Translations under genes and position numbers: made by a program
Assembly (NCBI RefSeq): GCF_001010355.1
Contig: NZ_JPLA01000042.1
Coordinates: 25,589-89,588, forward strand
DNA length: 64,000 nucleotides
Source: Dyella japonica DSM 16301
GTDB taxonomy: Bacteria > Pseudomonadota > Gammaproteobacteria > Xanthomonadales > Rhodanobacteraceae
Reading direction: 5' to 3'
Shown: piece by piece, positions 1 through 8,708 of the stretch
How the letters are laid out: each line of letters begins with the position of its first letter
How positions within the stretch are numbered: position 1 is the stretch's first letter
The notes under the pieces: model-generated
Databases searched by the model: none
What the model saw: the letters and a program-made list of their open reading frames with translations, nothing else
What the model was told of the DNA's origin: nothing

Positions 1-132
1 GGCGGCGGCAAAACCGCGGGTTTCCGGCAGATCGGCCACACGCGAGGACAGTTCGGCCAGCGGCAGCCTGGCGCTGCGTTCGGCCACTTCTTCAGTCTTG
101 CGGGTGAGGATGCGCTGGAGGATGTCGGTCAT
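1..132 (-). CDS. trpC: Indole-3-glycerol phosphate synthase, N-terminal part
   Basis: Only the first 44 codons lie in the window; the rest runs off the left edge. The start reads MTDILQRILTRKTEEVAERS, the usual TrpC beginning, in which a short helix with a basic and acidic cluster precedes the TIM barrel. TrpC closes the indole ring, converting carboxyphenylaminodeoxyribulose phosphate to indole-3-glycerol phosphate in tryptophan synthesis. It follows trpD on the same strand after 42 bp, as expected for a trpGDC operon. No catalytic residues are visible in this fragment, so the call rests on the N-terminus and gene order. Confidence 0.88.
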   Translation of the reverse strand, partial: MTDILQRILTRKTEEVAERSARLPLAELSSRVADLPETRGFAAA

Positions 133-174
133 GGCAAAAGCTTGCGGGGAAAGGGGATGAAAGTAGCGTGAGCG

Positions 175-1242
175 TCAGGACGCATCCGCCAGGCGCCGTG
201 TCACGGCGACGAAGGCGTCCATTTTTGCACGAGCAGCGCCGCTGGCGATGGTTGAGCGTGCGAGCTCGATGCCCGCGGCGATGGAATCCACCACGTTGGC
301 AGCGTACAGCGCAGCGCCGGCATTGAGGCATACGATGTCGTGCGGCACGCCGCGACGCCCTTCCAGGGCCTCCAGCAGCATGGCGCGCGACTCTTCGGCA
401 TTCTCCACGCGCAGATTGCGGCTGGAGGCCATGGCGAGACCGAAATCCTCCGGCTCCACTTCGTATTCGCGCACTTCGCCGTCGCGCAGTTCGCCCACCA
501 GGGTGGCCGCGCCCAGCGAAATCTCGTCCATGCCGTCGCGTCCCCACACCACCAGCGCATGTTTCGCGCCCAGCGCCTGCAGCACGCGCACCTGGATGCC
601 GACCAGATCGGGATGGAACACGCCCATCAGAATATTCGGCGCACCGGCCGGATTGGTCAGCGGACCGAGGATATTGAACAGCGTGCGCACGCCCATCTCT
701 TTGCGCACCGGTGCGACTACTTTCATCGCGGGATGATGGTTGGGCGCAAACATGAAGCCGATGCCGACTTCCTGCATGCACTGCGCCACCTTCGCAGGCG
801 GCAGATCGATCACCGCGCCCAGCGCCTCGAGCACATCCGCGCTGCCCGACTTGGACGACACGCTGCGACCGCCGTGCTTGGCCACACGCGCACCGGCAGC
901 AGCGGCAACAAACATCGAGGTGGTGGAAATATTGAAGCTGGAGGCGCCGTCACCGCCGGTGCCGACGATGTCGACGAAGTGCTCGTGCGCAGGCAGCGCC
1001 ACCTTGGCCGACAGCTCGCGCATCACGCGCGCCGCGCCGGTGATTTCGCCGACGGTTTCCTTCTTCACGCGCAGGCCGGTGATGATGGCGGCAGTCATCA
1101 GCGGGCTCACTTCGCCGCGCATGATCTGCCCCATCAGCTCGATCATTTCGTCGTGGAAGATTTCGCGGTGCTCGATGGTGCGCTGTAGCGCTTCCTGCGG
1201 CGTGATGGTGACGCGGCGACCCACGTTGCCGGCCACGTTCAT
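175..1242 (-). CDS. trpD: Anthranilate phosphoribosyltransferase
   Basis: This 355-residue enzyme transfers phosphoribose from PRPP to anthranilate, the second step of tryptophan synthesis. The glycine loop GTGGDG (residues 94-99) and the PRPP-binding stretch [15 protein letters not shown] (122-136) are intact, and an all-alpha N-terminal domain precedes them. The open frame extends further upstream, but the ATG at 1242 is preferred because it overlaps the trpG stop (ATGA), implying translational coupling. The extended version would add a low-complexity Arg-rich tail absent from the family. A short extra segment ([11 protein letters not shown]) precedes the conserved TITPQEAL start. Confidence 0.96.
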   Translation of the reverse strand: MNVAGNVGRRVTITPQEALQRTIEHREIFHDEMIELMGQIMRGEVSPLMTAAIITGLRVKKETVGEITGAARVMRELSAKVALPAHEHFVDIVGTGGDGASSFNISTTSMFVAAAAGARVAKHGGRSVSSKSGSADVLEALGAVIDLPPAKVAQCMQEVGIGFMFAPNHHPAMKVVAPVRKEMGVRTLFNILGPLTNPAGAPNILMGVFHPDLVGIQVRVLQALGAKHALVVWGRDGMDEISLGAATLVGELRDGEVREYEVEPEDFGLAMASSRNLRVENAEESRAMLLEALEGRRGVPHDIVCLNAGAALYAANVVDSIAAGIELARSTIASGAARAKMDAFVAVTRRLADAS

Positions 1243-1835
1243 GCCGCGAGCTTCAGCGGCAGACCGAGGAAGTTGCGCAGCAAATCGTGGCCGTACTGGG
1301 TGAGGATGGATTCGGGATGGAACTGCACGCCCTCGACCTTCAGCGTCTTGTGGCGCAGGCCCATGATCTCGTCGATGCTGCCGTCCGGATTTTCCGTCCA
1401 GGCCGTTACTTCGAGACAATCAGGCAGCGATGCCTGCTCAACGACCAGCGAGTGATAGCGCGTGGCCTCGAACGGATCGGGCAGCCCGGCGAACACGCCC
1501 TGGCCGCGATGGCGCACCGGCGAGGTCTTGCCGTGCATGATCTGCTTGGCGCGGATCACCTTGCCGCCAAACACCTGGCCGATGGCCTGATGACCCAGGC
1601 AGACGCCGAACACGGGAATCTCACCGGCCAGCTCGCTCAGCACCTGCAGCGACACGCCCGAATCGTCCGGCGTGCCGGGTCCCGGCGAAATCATGATGTG
1701 GGAGGGCTTGAGCGCCCGGATGCCGGCTATGTCGAGCGCATCGTTGCGCACCACCTTCACCGCCTGGCCCAGCTCGCCCAGGTACTGCACGAGGTTGAAG
1801 GTGAAGCTGTCGTAGTTGTCGATCATCAGCAGCAT
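1239..1835 (-). CDS. trpG: Anthranilate synthase glutamine amidotransferase subunit
   Basis: A 198-residue class I glutamine amidotransferase that supplies ammonia from glutamine to the TrpE subunit. It opens with the typical [20 protein letters not shown], has an oxyanion PGPG at 51-54, the nucleophile Cys79 in GVCLGHQ and the His173/Glu175 pair in HPES. It is the first gene of trpGDC and its stop overlaps the trpD start. The partner trpE is not adjacent: it lies about 20.5 kb away at 22394-23869 on the same strand. The family also contains PabA; the adjoining trpD and trpC make TrpG the main role, although dual use cannot be excluded. Confidence 0.95.
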   Translation of the reverse strand: MLLMIDNYDSFTFNLVQYLGELGQAVKVVRNDALDIAGIRALKPSHIMISPGPGTPDDSGVSLQVLSELAGEIPVFGVCLGHQAIGQVFGGKVIRAKQIMHGKTSPVRHRGQGVFAGLPDPFEATRYHSLVVEQASLPDCLEVTAWTENPDGSIDEIMGLRHKTLKVEGVQFHPESILTQYGHDLLRNFLGLPLKLAA

Positions 1836-2094
1836 ACGGGGACCAACTCTTTGATTTGGTTATACCAAGCAACGCACCGCTGGCGCGGAATGGCGCCAGG
1901 TATCCCTGCCGTCAGCGGATGTCGGCGCGGGCGCCGACCTGCCCGATTGTAGCGGCGGCCGTCGCGGCGATGCAGCATGGAATTGTCGGGATGCGCTGGA
2001 TATGGGGACGGCGGCCAGGCTGCCGACACCATGAGTGCCGGCATCGGCCCCGCAGGTTGTCCGGCCGGCACGCGCCCGGAAGCGCTTGCCGGAC

Positions 2095-3231
2095 TCAGCC
2101 TTTCAGGCGCCGGGGGTCGAGCATGTCGGCGGTGACGCCCGCATCCTGCAAATGGGCGGGCAGCGGACGCCCCAGGGCGAGATTCGCGCAGGCCTCGCCC
2201 ATCGCGGCCGAGGTCTGGATGCCGTAGCCGCCTTGCGCGGCGACCCAGAAGAAATCGCTGGAGCCGGGCGCAAAGCCGCCCACCAGGTCGCCATCGGCCA
2301 CGAACGAACGCAGGCCGGCCCAGGTGCGCGTGGGGCGGCGGATGGTCATCGTGGTCGCCTCTTCGATGCGGTGGATGCCGATGGCGATATCGAGCTCCTC
2401 CGGCTGCACGTCGTGCGGCATCACCGGATCGGCGTTCGCGGGACAGCCGAGCAGCAGGCCGGCGTCCGGCTTGAAGTAGAAACCTTCATCGACGTCCATG
2501 ACGAAGGGCCAGCGCGAGGTGTCCATGCCCGTCGGCGCTTCGAACAGAAACGCCGAACGCCGGCGCGGCTGGATGCCGATCGGCGCAATGCCCGCCAGCG
2601 CGGCAATCTGATCCACCCACGCGCCAGCTGCATTGATCAGCAAGGGAGCGCGGTAATGCTCGTGGCCGGCGTCGACAAACCAATGGCCGGGTCCGTGTTC
2701 GATCGAGCGGATATCGACATTGCAGCGGAGCTGACCACCCCGCGCCCGCACGCCGCGCAGGAAGCCCTGGTGCAATTCGTGCACATCCATATCGCAGGCG
2801 CCGGGCTCGTGGAGCCCGATATGGGCAGCGTCGGGGCGCAACACCGGCACCGTTTCGCGCAGCCACGCCGCATCCACCACGCACAAGCCCTGCGTGCGCG
2901 ATGCCATCTGCGCATGCAGCGCGTGCACCTTTTCGATGTGGTCGACGGTGCCGATGCTGACCGAGCCGCGCGGTGAAAGAATCGGGTGTCCTGCGAAACC
3001 CTCGGGCGGACGATCGAAGAAACGTCGCGCCGCGCGCGTCAACGCGCGCACCTGCTCGGAGCCGTACGTCTCGGAAAACAGCGCTGCCGAGCGCCCGGTC
3101 GAATGCATGCCGGCGTGCTCTTCGCGCTCCAGCACCAGCACGCGCGCATGCGGCGCGAGGAAATAGGCGACCGAAGCGCCGGCCATGCCGGCACCGATCA
3201 CGATCACATCGACGTCGTGCAGCGTACTCAT
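2095..3231 (-). CDS. dauA: FAD-dependent D-amino acid dehydrogenase, DauA (D-arginine dehydrogenase) type
   Basis: A 378-residue DAO-fold flavoprotein with a dinucleotide-binding GAGMAG at 13-18. Recalled Pseudomonas aeruginosa DauA matches closely over its whole length: the HSTGRSAA segment, HPxLSPR, the ALHQG/ELHQG region, NAAGAW, SFVADGDLV and WVAAQGGYGIQTSAA. Such enzymes oxidise D-amino acids to 2-oxo acids and pass electrons to the respiratory chain. By that remembered alignment, the position of Pseudomonas active-site His48 appears to be Leu here, so D-Arg need not be the preferred substrate. The gene overlaps the symporter gene by 4 bp and ends a seven-gene minus-strand operon rich in murein-peptide functions, where D-Ala or D-Glu would be sensible substrates (inference). 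Confidence 0.87.
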   Translation of the reverse strand: MSTLHDVDVIVIGAGMAGASVAYFLAPHARVLVLEREEHAGMHSTGRSAALFSETYGSEQVRALTRAARRFFDRPPEGFAGHPILSPRGSVSIGTVDHIEKVHALHAQMASRTQGLCVVDAAWLRETVPVLRPDAAHIGLHEPGACDMDVHELHQGFLRGVRARGGQLRCNVDIRSIEHGPGHWFVDAGHEHYRAPLLINAAGAWVDQIAALAGIAPIGIQPRRRSAFLFEAPTGMDTSRWPFVMDVDEGFYFKPDAGLLLGCPANADPVMPHDVQPEELDIAIGIHRIEEATTMTIRRPTRTWAGLRSFVADGDLVGGFAPGSSDFFWVAAQGGYGIQTSAAMGEACANLALGRPLPAHLQDAGVTADMLDPRRLKG

Positions 3232-4505
3232 GCCTTGGCGCTATCCCGGGCGGTTTGACGGGCCACCACGCTGGTGGCGGTGAGATCGGCGGTGACATTG
3301 CCCAAGGTCGCCAGCGCATCGGGCAAGGCATCCACCGCGAGCATCAGGCCCAGCGGCCCCACCGGCACGCCCATGGCCTGGGCCACCGGCAGATTGGTCG
3401 CCATGAAGCTGACCGCGCCGGGCAGCCCCACCGAGCCGAGACTGATCACGACGGCCAGCAAGGCCGCGGCAAACAGCGGCGCGGCGCCCACATCGATGCC
3501 GTACGCCCACGCGATGAAACAAGCCGACGTGACGTACTGGATGGGACTGGTGAGGCGGCACAAGCTGACCGCCATCGGCAACACCAGCGCGTTGACCTGC
3601 GGCGGATAGCCCAAACGGCGCTCCGCGCTTTCGAGCATGGCCGGCAGCGAGGCCAGCGACGACTGCGTGCTTGCCGCCACGATCTGAGCCGGAATCAGCG
3701 CGGGCACGAAGCGCCGCAGTGTTTCGCCGCCCCAGATGATCGCGACAGGCAGCATCAGCAAGGTGACGGCGAGATACAGCAGGCATTCGACCAGCACATA
3801 GATGCCCAGCGCGCTGAGCATATGCAGGCCGGCACGGGCGCACACGGCAAGGATCAAGGCGAAGACGCCCAGCGGCGCCACCCACAGCACCCAGCGCACC
3901 ACCACGATCATGGTGTCGGCGATGGCCTGGAAAAACGACACGACCAGCGCACGCCGCGTGGCGTCGATGCGGGTCAGGCCGAAGCCGAAGAACAGCGCAA
4001 ACACCACCAGCGGCAGCATGGCGCTCTGCGCCGCGGCCATGATCGCGTTGGCAGGCACGATGCCGTTGAACCATTCGGCCCAGCCCACGGCGGCGGTGAT
4101 GGGCGGCGCATGCGAGGCCACCGCGCTGTCGAGCGCGGTGGTCAGTGCTGGGTTGTGCGGAAACAGCGCGAACAGGCGCGGTGCCACGGCCGCCGCAAAC
4201 AGCGCGCCGCCGGTGAGTATCAGCAGGAAGGCCACGATGGCGCGCCGCGCGATGCGTCCGGAAGCCGCCGCATCGCTGGCGGTGTTCACGCCGACCACCA
4301 CCAGCGCAAACACCAGCGGCACCACGGTCATCTGCAACGCGTTGAGCCATAGCCGTCCAAACGGCTGCACGGCATCGGCCACCGGCAATGCGGCGTCAGG
4401 CCACCAGGCGGCTAGGCCCAGGCCACCCGCCGCGCCCAACACCAGACCGATTAGGACCCGCGAGGTCGGACTCAAGGCTGTGCGCCCAGCGACGGCAGCT
4501 GCCAT
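3228..4505 (-). CDS. Dicarboxylate/amino acid:cation symporter (DAACS) family transporter
   Basis: A 425-residue inner-membrane protein with the SLC1/GltP architecture. The serine-rich first hairpin appears as ASTQSSLASLP and the second hairpin as SLGSVGLPGA, with an Asp and Asn in the last helix (DALPDALATLGN). Relatives import glutamate, aspartate, serine or C4-dicarboxylates with Na+ or H+. The usual NMDGT motif of TM7 is replaced by SLCRLTSP and the last-helix Arg is absent, so an unusual substrate or cation dependence is likely. The gene overlaps the next gene upstream by 34 bp and the D-amino acid dehydrogenase by 4 bp. Uptake of the D-amino acid oxidised by that dehydrogenase is a natural hypothesis. 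Confidence 0.88.
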   Translation of the reverse strand: MAAAVAGRTALSPTSRVLIGLVLGAAGGLGLAAWWPDAALPVADAVQPFGRLWLNALQMTVVPLVFALVVVGVNTASDAAASGRIARRAIVAFLLILTGGALFAAAVAPRLFALFPHNPALTTALDSAVASHAPPITAAVGWAEWFNGIVPANAIMAAAQSAMLPLVVFALFFGFGLTRIDATRRALVVSFFQAIADTMIVVVRWVLWVAPLGVFALILAVCARAGLHMLSALGIYVLVECLLYLAVTLLMLPVAIIWGGETLRRFVPALIPAQIVAASTQSSLASLPAMLESAERRLGYPPQVNALVLPMAVSLCRLTSPIQYVTSACFIAWAYGIDVGAAPLFAAALLAVVISLGSVGLPGAVSFMATNLPVAQAMGVPVGPLGLMLAVDALPDALATLGNVTADLTATSVVARQTARDSAKA

Positions 4506-5266
4506 GACGCTTGCAGCCGCTCAAATTCGCTTTGCGGCAGCAGGACGAACACGGGCTGCTCCTCGGGCTTCATCCAGCTCAGCAGACGGCGCATCACCGG
4601 CTCGGGCATCGCGGTGCAGCCGGCGGTGGCATCGGTCGGCGATTTCCACAGATGTGCGAAGATGCAGCTGCCGCCGCCCGGCTTGCCCTTGGCGTTGTGC
4701 TCGATGACGAAGCCGATCTTGTAGCGTTGGTCGCCGTCCAGATGCAGGTCGCGGCGCATCGGTTCGCTGGCGCCTTCCACCGCTTTCTCGCCCACTTTCT
4801 TCGTATCGACAATCTGGTTGTAGTACGGCGAGCCATCGACATCGACGCACCAGTCGGTGTCCTGCATCGCCTCGTAAGGCATGTGAGTATCGGCTTTGGC
4901 AGCGTAACCGAAGACTTCACCCACGCGGTACACACCGGCGGCGGCGCGACCGTCGCCTTCGTGCTTCTGCGGACCATCGGCCTGCGCCGCATTCAAGCCG
5001 ATACCCCAGGCCGAACCCGAACGCCCCACGGTCACCGCCTGCGCATCCACGATCGGCTTCCAGGTGTTGCCTGAGCGCTCGTACGCACGCAGCACACCGT
5101 GATCGGCGTTCCAGTCCGGCGTGATCACCAGCACCATCTGGCGCGAGGACTGCCACGCCAGCGACTGTTCGGTGGCGAACGACGTAGCCACCGGCATCAC
5201 CGCTGTCAGGCCCAGCGCGGTGGCAAGGAGACGACGAATCACGAAGCGACGGGCTGGAGAAGTCAT
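4472..5266 (-). CDS. Exported L,D-transpeptidase-fold (YkuD/ErfK-like) protein
   Basis: A 264-residue protein starting with a basic region and a hydrophobic signal segment ending near SFA (residues 1-31). The C-terminal half carries a YkuD-like catalytic region: His205 in FAHLWKSP and Cys217 in TAGCTAM, spaced as in L,D-transpeptidases. The canonical S-x-G-C-[IV]-R continuation is altered, with Ala before Gly-Cys and Thr-Ala after it. Family members cleave or form bonds at meso-diaminopimelate in murein stem peptides in the periplasm. Set among an NlpC/P60 peptidase, a dipeptide epimerase and an RpiR regulator, a hydrolytic role (L,D-carboxypeptidase-like) in stem-peptide trimming is plausible but not shown. 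Confidence 0.78.
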   Translation of the reverse strand: MTSPARRFVIRRLLATALGLTAVMPVATSFATEQSLAWQSSRQMVLVITPDWNADHGVLRAYERSGNTWKPIVDAQAVTVGRSGSAWGIGLNAAQADGPQKHEGDGRAAAGVYRVGEVFGYAAKADTHMPYEAMQDTDWCVDVDGSPYYNQIVDTKKVGEKAVEGASEPMRRDLHLDGDQRYKIGFVIEHNAKGKPGGGSCIFAHLWKSPTDATAGCTAMPEPVMRRLLSWMKPEEQPVFVLLPQSEFERLQASWQLPSLGAQP

Positions 5267-5287
5267 GCGATTCCGCGAGTGGTGGGA

Positions 5288-6145
5288 TCAGGGCTCCAGC
5301 ATCTGCTGGACGCGTTCGAGATTGGACAGCAGCTGGACATGGCGTTGCTCATCGCCCTCGCACAGCTGCACATAGACGCCGTCGAGCAGGTGCTGCAGCG
5401 CCGACTGGTAGAGCACCGGCTGGATGTAGGGGCGATCGTCGTGGGCGGACACCAGCAGCGCGAGGTCCGCGATCGCACGCAGCGGGTTGGAGGTATGCCG
5501 CGTCACGGTGATCAGGCGGCCGCGGCGCTCGCGGAAGAAACGACCGATCTTGCATAGCGCCGGATGATTGCCGTGCTCGGAAAACACCAGCAATACATCG
5601 CCTGCACCGGCGGCGGACACGCTGGCCGCCATGCGCGGGGCGTCGAAATTGTGGATCGACGGTACGCCCAGCAGCGACAAGCGCAGCGCAAAGCTGCGCG
5701 CATAAATATCGTCGTCGCCCAGCCCGATCATGAAGACCTTGCCCTTGGTGCCCGCCGTGGCAATCGCTTCGGCCACGGCCTGCAGGGTTTCGGGGGCATT
5801 GATCAGCCGCGTCTCTTCTTCCGACTCGGCCTTGCGCCGCCACAGATTGCCCGAGGCCGATTCGTCGAAGGCCGCTTTCGCCTGCGTGGCGACATGGGTG
5901 GCATCGCCGTTGTCGGCGCGGGCAATGGCCTCGCCCACCGAATACTTGAGGTCGGGATAACCCTTGAAGCCCAGCTTCTGGGTGAACTTGACCACGCTGG
6001 ACTGGCTGATGCCCAGCGCGTTGGCCAACTGCTGCGAGGAGTAGTCGCGCAGCAGCTGGGCGTTTTCCAGGATGAAATCGGCGATGCGCCGCTCGACCGC
6101 GGACATCTGGTCGCGTTCGGAGCGGATTTTCACCAAGGGCGACAT
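5288..6145 (-). CDS. RpiR-family transcriptional regulator with SIS domain
   Basis: A 285-residue regulator. Residues 1-77 form the RpiR helix-turn-helix (MSAVERRIADFIL, then LANALGISQSSVVKFTQKLG), and about 115-260 form a sugar-isomerase (SIS) sensor domain beginning GKVFMIGLGDDD. Members such as MurR sense phosphorylated amino sugars and control amino sugar or murein recycling genes. The start at 6145 is chosen because TGA-T-ATG joins it to the epimerase stop; the upstream extension in the same frame is Arg/Ser-rich and lies inside the epimerase gene. Its position within the operon suggests that it controls this locus, probably autogenously. The ligand is unknown. Confidence 0.92.
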   Translation of the reverse strand: MSPLVKIRSERDQMSAVERRIADFILENAQLLRDYSSQQLANALGISQSSVVKFTQKLGFKGYPDLKYSVGEAIARADNGDATHVATQAKAAFDESASGNLWRRKAESEEETRLINAPETLQAVAEAIATAGTKGKVFMIGLGDDDIYARSFALRLSLLGVPSIHNFDAPRMAASVSAAGAGDVLLVFSEHGNHPALCKIGRFFRERRGRLITVTRHTSNPLRAIADLALLVSAHDDRPYIQPVLYQSALQHLLDGVYVQLCEGDEQRHVQLLSNLERVQQMLEP

Positions 6146-6146
6146 A

Positions 6147-7244
6147 TCAAGCTTCCAGCTTTTCCAAGCCACGAATCTCCCGGATACCCAACCCGGGCGC
6201 CTCGGTGACCGAGATCTCCGACTCGTTGAAGACCACGCCCCCATCCACCGGGTTGTACTGGCACAGCGAGGGGCCGTCCAGATCCACCTTGGTGATCACC
6301 GCCGACTTGGCCACCGCCACGTGCACGGCTGCGGCCACGCTGATGCTGGTTTCCAGCATGCAGCCGATCATGCATTCCACGCCGTACATGCCGGCGATGT
6401 CGGCAATGCGGATGGCGTTGGAGATGCCGCCGGTCTTCATCAGCTTGATGTTGATGATGTCGGCGGCGCGCATCTGGATCAGGTCGATCACTTCCATCGG
6501 ACCGAACACGCTTTCGTCGGCCATGATGGGCGTGTGCACGCGTTCGGTGACGTAGCGCATGCCCTCGAGGTCGCGCGCCTTCACCGGCTGCTCGACCAGC
6601 TCCAGTCGCACGCCGGCGTCTTCCAGCGTCTGCAGCGCGTAGACGGCCTGCTTGGCGGTCCAGCCCTGGTTGGCGTCGAGGCGGAGCAAGGCGCGGTTTT
6701 CCACCGCGGCATAGATCGCCTTGACGCGCTCGATATCGACGCCGATATCCTTGCCCACCTTGATCTTGAGCGACTCGAAGCCGCGCTCCACCGCGCTCAC
6801 CGAATCGGCCACCATCTTGTCGATGTAGTCGACGCTGATGGTGATGTCGGTGGTGATCACCGGATCGCCGCCGCCGAGCAGTTTGTACAGCGGCGCCTTG
6901 TACAGCTGGCCCCACAGGTCGTAGAGAGCGATTTCCACCGCTGCCTTGGCGCTGGTGTTCTTCTCCATCGAACTCTGGATCAGCTGGGTCAGCCGATTGA
7001 GGTCGGCGATCTCCTGGCCGACCAGGCGCGGCGCGATGTAATGGCGGATCGCATCGACGATCGAGCCGTGCGTGTCGCCGGTGATCACCGCCGTGGCCGG
7101 CGCTTCGCCGTAGCCGATCTGACCGCTGTCGGTATGCACCATCACCACGATGTCTTCGACCTGGTTGACGGTGCGCAGCGCCGTCTTGAACGGCGTCTTC
7201 AGCGGCACCCGCAGCATGCCGAACTGGATGTCGGTGATCTTCAT
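6147..7244 (-). CDS. ykfB: L-Ala-D/L-Glu epimerase (enolase superfamily)
   Basis: A 365-residue enolase-superfamily enzyme very like Bacillus subtilis YkfB in length and sequence. The expected residues are present: the KIK pair Lys160/Lys162, metal ligands Asp190 (LDANQGW), Glu219 (ELVEQP) and Asp243 (ADES), and Lys267 in NIKLMKTGG. The CMIG motif near 291-294 is also typical. The enzyme inverts the second residue of L-Ala-D-Glu, freed from murein peptides, so that ordinary peptidases can use it. The NlpC/P60 peptidase gene upstream is the same pairing as YkfB-YkfC. Other dipeptide substrates are possible within the family, but the context favours L-Ala-D-Glu. Confidence 0.93.
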   Translation of the reverse strand: MKITDIQFGMLRVPLKTPFKTALRTVNQVEDIVVMVHTDSGQIGYGEAPATAVITGDTHGSIVDAIRHYIAPRLVGQEIADLNRLTQLIQSSMEKNTSAKAAVEIALYDLWGQLYKAPLYKLLGGGDPVITTDITISVDYIDKMVADSVSAVERGFESLKIKVGKDIGVDIERVKAIYAAVENRALLRLDANQGWTAKQAVYALQTLEDAGVRLELVEQPVKARDLEGMRYVTERVHTPIMADESVFGPMEVIDLIQMRAADIINIKLMKTGGISNAIRIADIAGMYGVECMIGCMLETSISVAAAVHVAVAKSAVITKVDLDGPSLCQYNPVDGGVVFNESEISVTEAPGLGIREIRGLEKLEA

Positions 7245-7293
7245 GGGATGCGGAAGCTTCCTGTCTTCAATGGAAAATGGGGGCGCAAGGCGA

Positions 7294-8700
7294 TCACGGA
7301 TGCACGCGCACGATGCTGGTCATGCGATCGACATAGGTGTGCTTGTCGTCATACATCAACGGCAGCAGCGGCGTCACCGACACTTCGTTGAGCTTGACGT
7401 GGCGCATGCCGCCCTTGCCGTCGCGATAGGACATGCCGCCGGTATCGTGGATCACGTAGGGCGCGCCATCGAGCTTGCCGATCACCATCATCACGTGGCC
7501 GGGGATATAGACCAGGTCGCCCACCTGCAAGGCCATCGCGGCCTTGAGGCGCGCGTCGTGGCTGTCCTTGTCGCCGAAGGCCTGGTGGGTGAGGCCGGGG
7601 CTGATGGCCTGCTTGCTGGTGTTGCGCGGCATCTGCACACCCATGCTGCGGAAGACGTCCGACACGAAGCCGCTGCAGTCGCGGCCGTCGTAATCGTGAC
7701 CCCAGCCGTAGCGCTCGCCGAGGAACTTGAACGCCTGGCGGATAATGTTGGCTTCGGTGAGCGGGAGGTAGTTGTCCTGCGTATCGGCATTGCGCTGGAT
7801 CAATGCCGGCGAGAAGGCGAGCTTGCCATCGGCCTGGCGGATGGGCAGATCGACCACATACGACGCGTACGGCGACTGTCCATTGACCGGCTGATCGGCC
7901 GGATGATCGGACAACACCGGCACGGCCACACCCATATCCAGTTGCAGCTGCGATACCGCCGGCTGCTCCGGCGTGAACACGGTGTGGATGGTGCCACCCG
8001 TCACCACGCGTTGCGGCAGGCGCGTGCCATAGGTAAGCACGTCCATCGCCGAACCCTCGGCGACGTTGTCGCGATGCGTCCAGGCGGCATAGCGCTCACT
8101 CACCACGAACAGCCAGCGGCCATCGCGGCTGGTGTGGGCGATCAGCACGGGCGTGCCGGGGAATTCCGCGGTCTCCTGGAAGCGGTCGATATCCGTATCG
8201 TCCTTCGAGGTGAACACACGCGTATCGGTGGGATAGGTACGCAGGGCCGCGCGCTGCACGATCATGCCGTAGCGGCTGGTCTGCTGGGCCGGCACCGCAT
8301 CGAGCGCCAGCGCGTCGGTGAGCTGCGCGCGCAAGCTGTCGGGCACCGGCTGGCCCTTGTCGTCAAACAACGGGCGCTTGGGATACTGCGAAAGGTCGTT
8401 GATCCAGCCAGTCACCATGGCGCGATCGACGTTGGCCGGGACGCCATGCAGATCGTGCATGGAGGCATCGACCTTTAGCAGCTTCGCGTTCTGCGCGCCG
8501 ACGGCATCGATGCCCGCAAGCACGCGATCAGGCTGCACCAGCTGCTTGATCCAGAACTCCGGTCCCAGCATCGCGTTGTTGCTGATGCCGAGCACGCCCG
8601 AAGGCGGCACGGGTACGGCGTCGGGCCGCTGGTCCGCCAGTACCGGGGCCGCGGCCAGCGCGGCGAGCAGACACAACGTCAGGCGAGGCATGAGTCGCAT
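7294..8700 (-). CDS. Exported NlpC/P60 cysteine peptidase with SH3-type domain (YkfC-like)
   Basis: A 468-residue protein with signal peptide (MRLMPRLTLCLLAALAAAPVLA). An N-terminal domain and a bacterial SH3-like segment lie around residues 120-230, followed by a C-terminal NlpC/P60 domain. The catalytic residues are visible: Cys342 in DCSGFVSD, His402 in PGHVMMVIG and His418 in IHDTGG. Such enzymes cut the gamma-D-Glu to diaminopimelate bond of murein stem peptides, giving L-Ala-D-Glu, the substrate of the epimerase encoded 49 bp downstream. The ATG at 8700 is used because the open frame upstream of it runs antisense to structure in the DUF819 gene. Periplasmic location is inferred from the signal peptide. 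Confidence 0.92.
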   Translation of the reverse strand: MRLMPRLTLCLLAALAAAPVLADQRPDAVPVPPSGVLGISNNAMLGPEFWIKQLVQPDRVLAGIDAVGAQNAKLLKVDASMHDLHGVPANVDRAMVTGWINDLSQYPKRPLFDDKGQPVPDSLRAQLTDALALDAVPAQQTSRYGMIVQRAALRTYPTDTRVFTSKDDTDIDRFQETAEFPGTPVLIAHTSRDGRWLFVVSERYAAWTHRDNVAEGSAMDVLTYGTRLPQRVVTGGTIHTVFTPEQPAVSQLQLDMGVAVPVLSDHPADQPVNGQSPYASYVVDLPIRQADGKLAFSPALIQRNADTQDNYLPLTEANIIRQAFKFLGERYGWGHDYDGRDCSGFVSDVFRSMGVQMPRNTSKQAISPGLTHQAFGDKDSHDARLKAAMALQVGDLVYIPGHVMMVIGKLDGAPYVIHDTGGMSYRDGKGGMRHVKLNEVSVTPLLPLMYDDKHTYVDRMTSIVRVHP

Positions 8701-8708
8701 GGTGATTC

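Noticed and set aside
1836..2094. Possible trp attenuator or leader peptide before trpG
   Set aside because: No run of Trp codons and no clear terminator/antiterminator pair was found on the minus strand.
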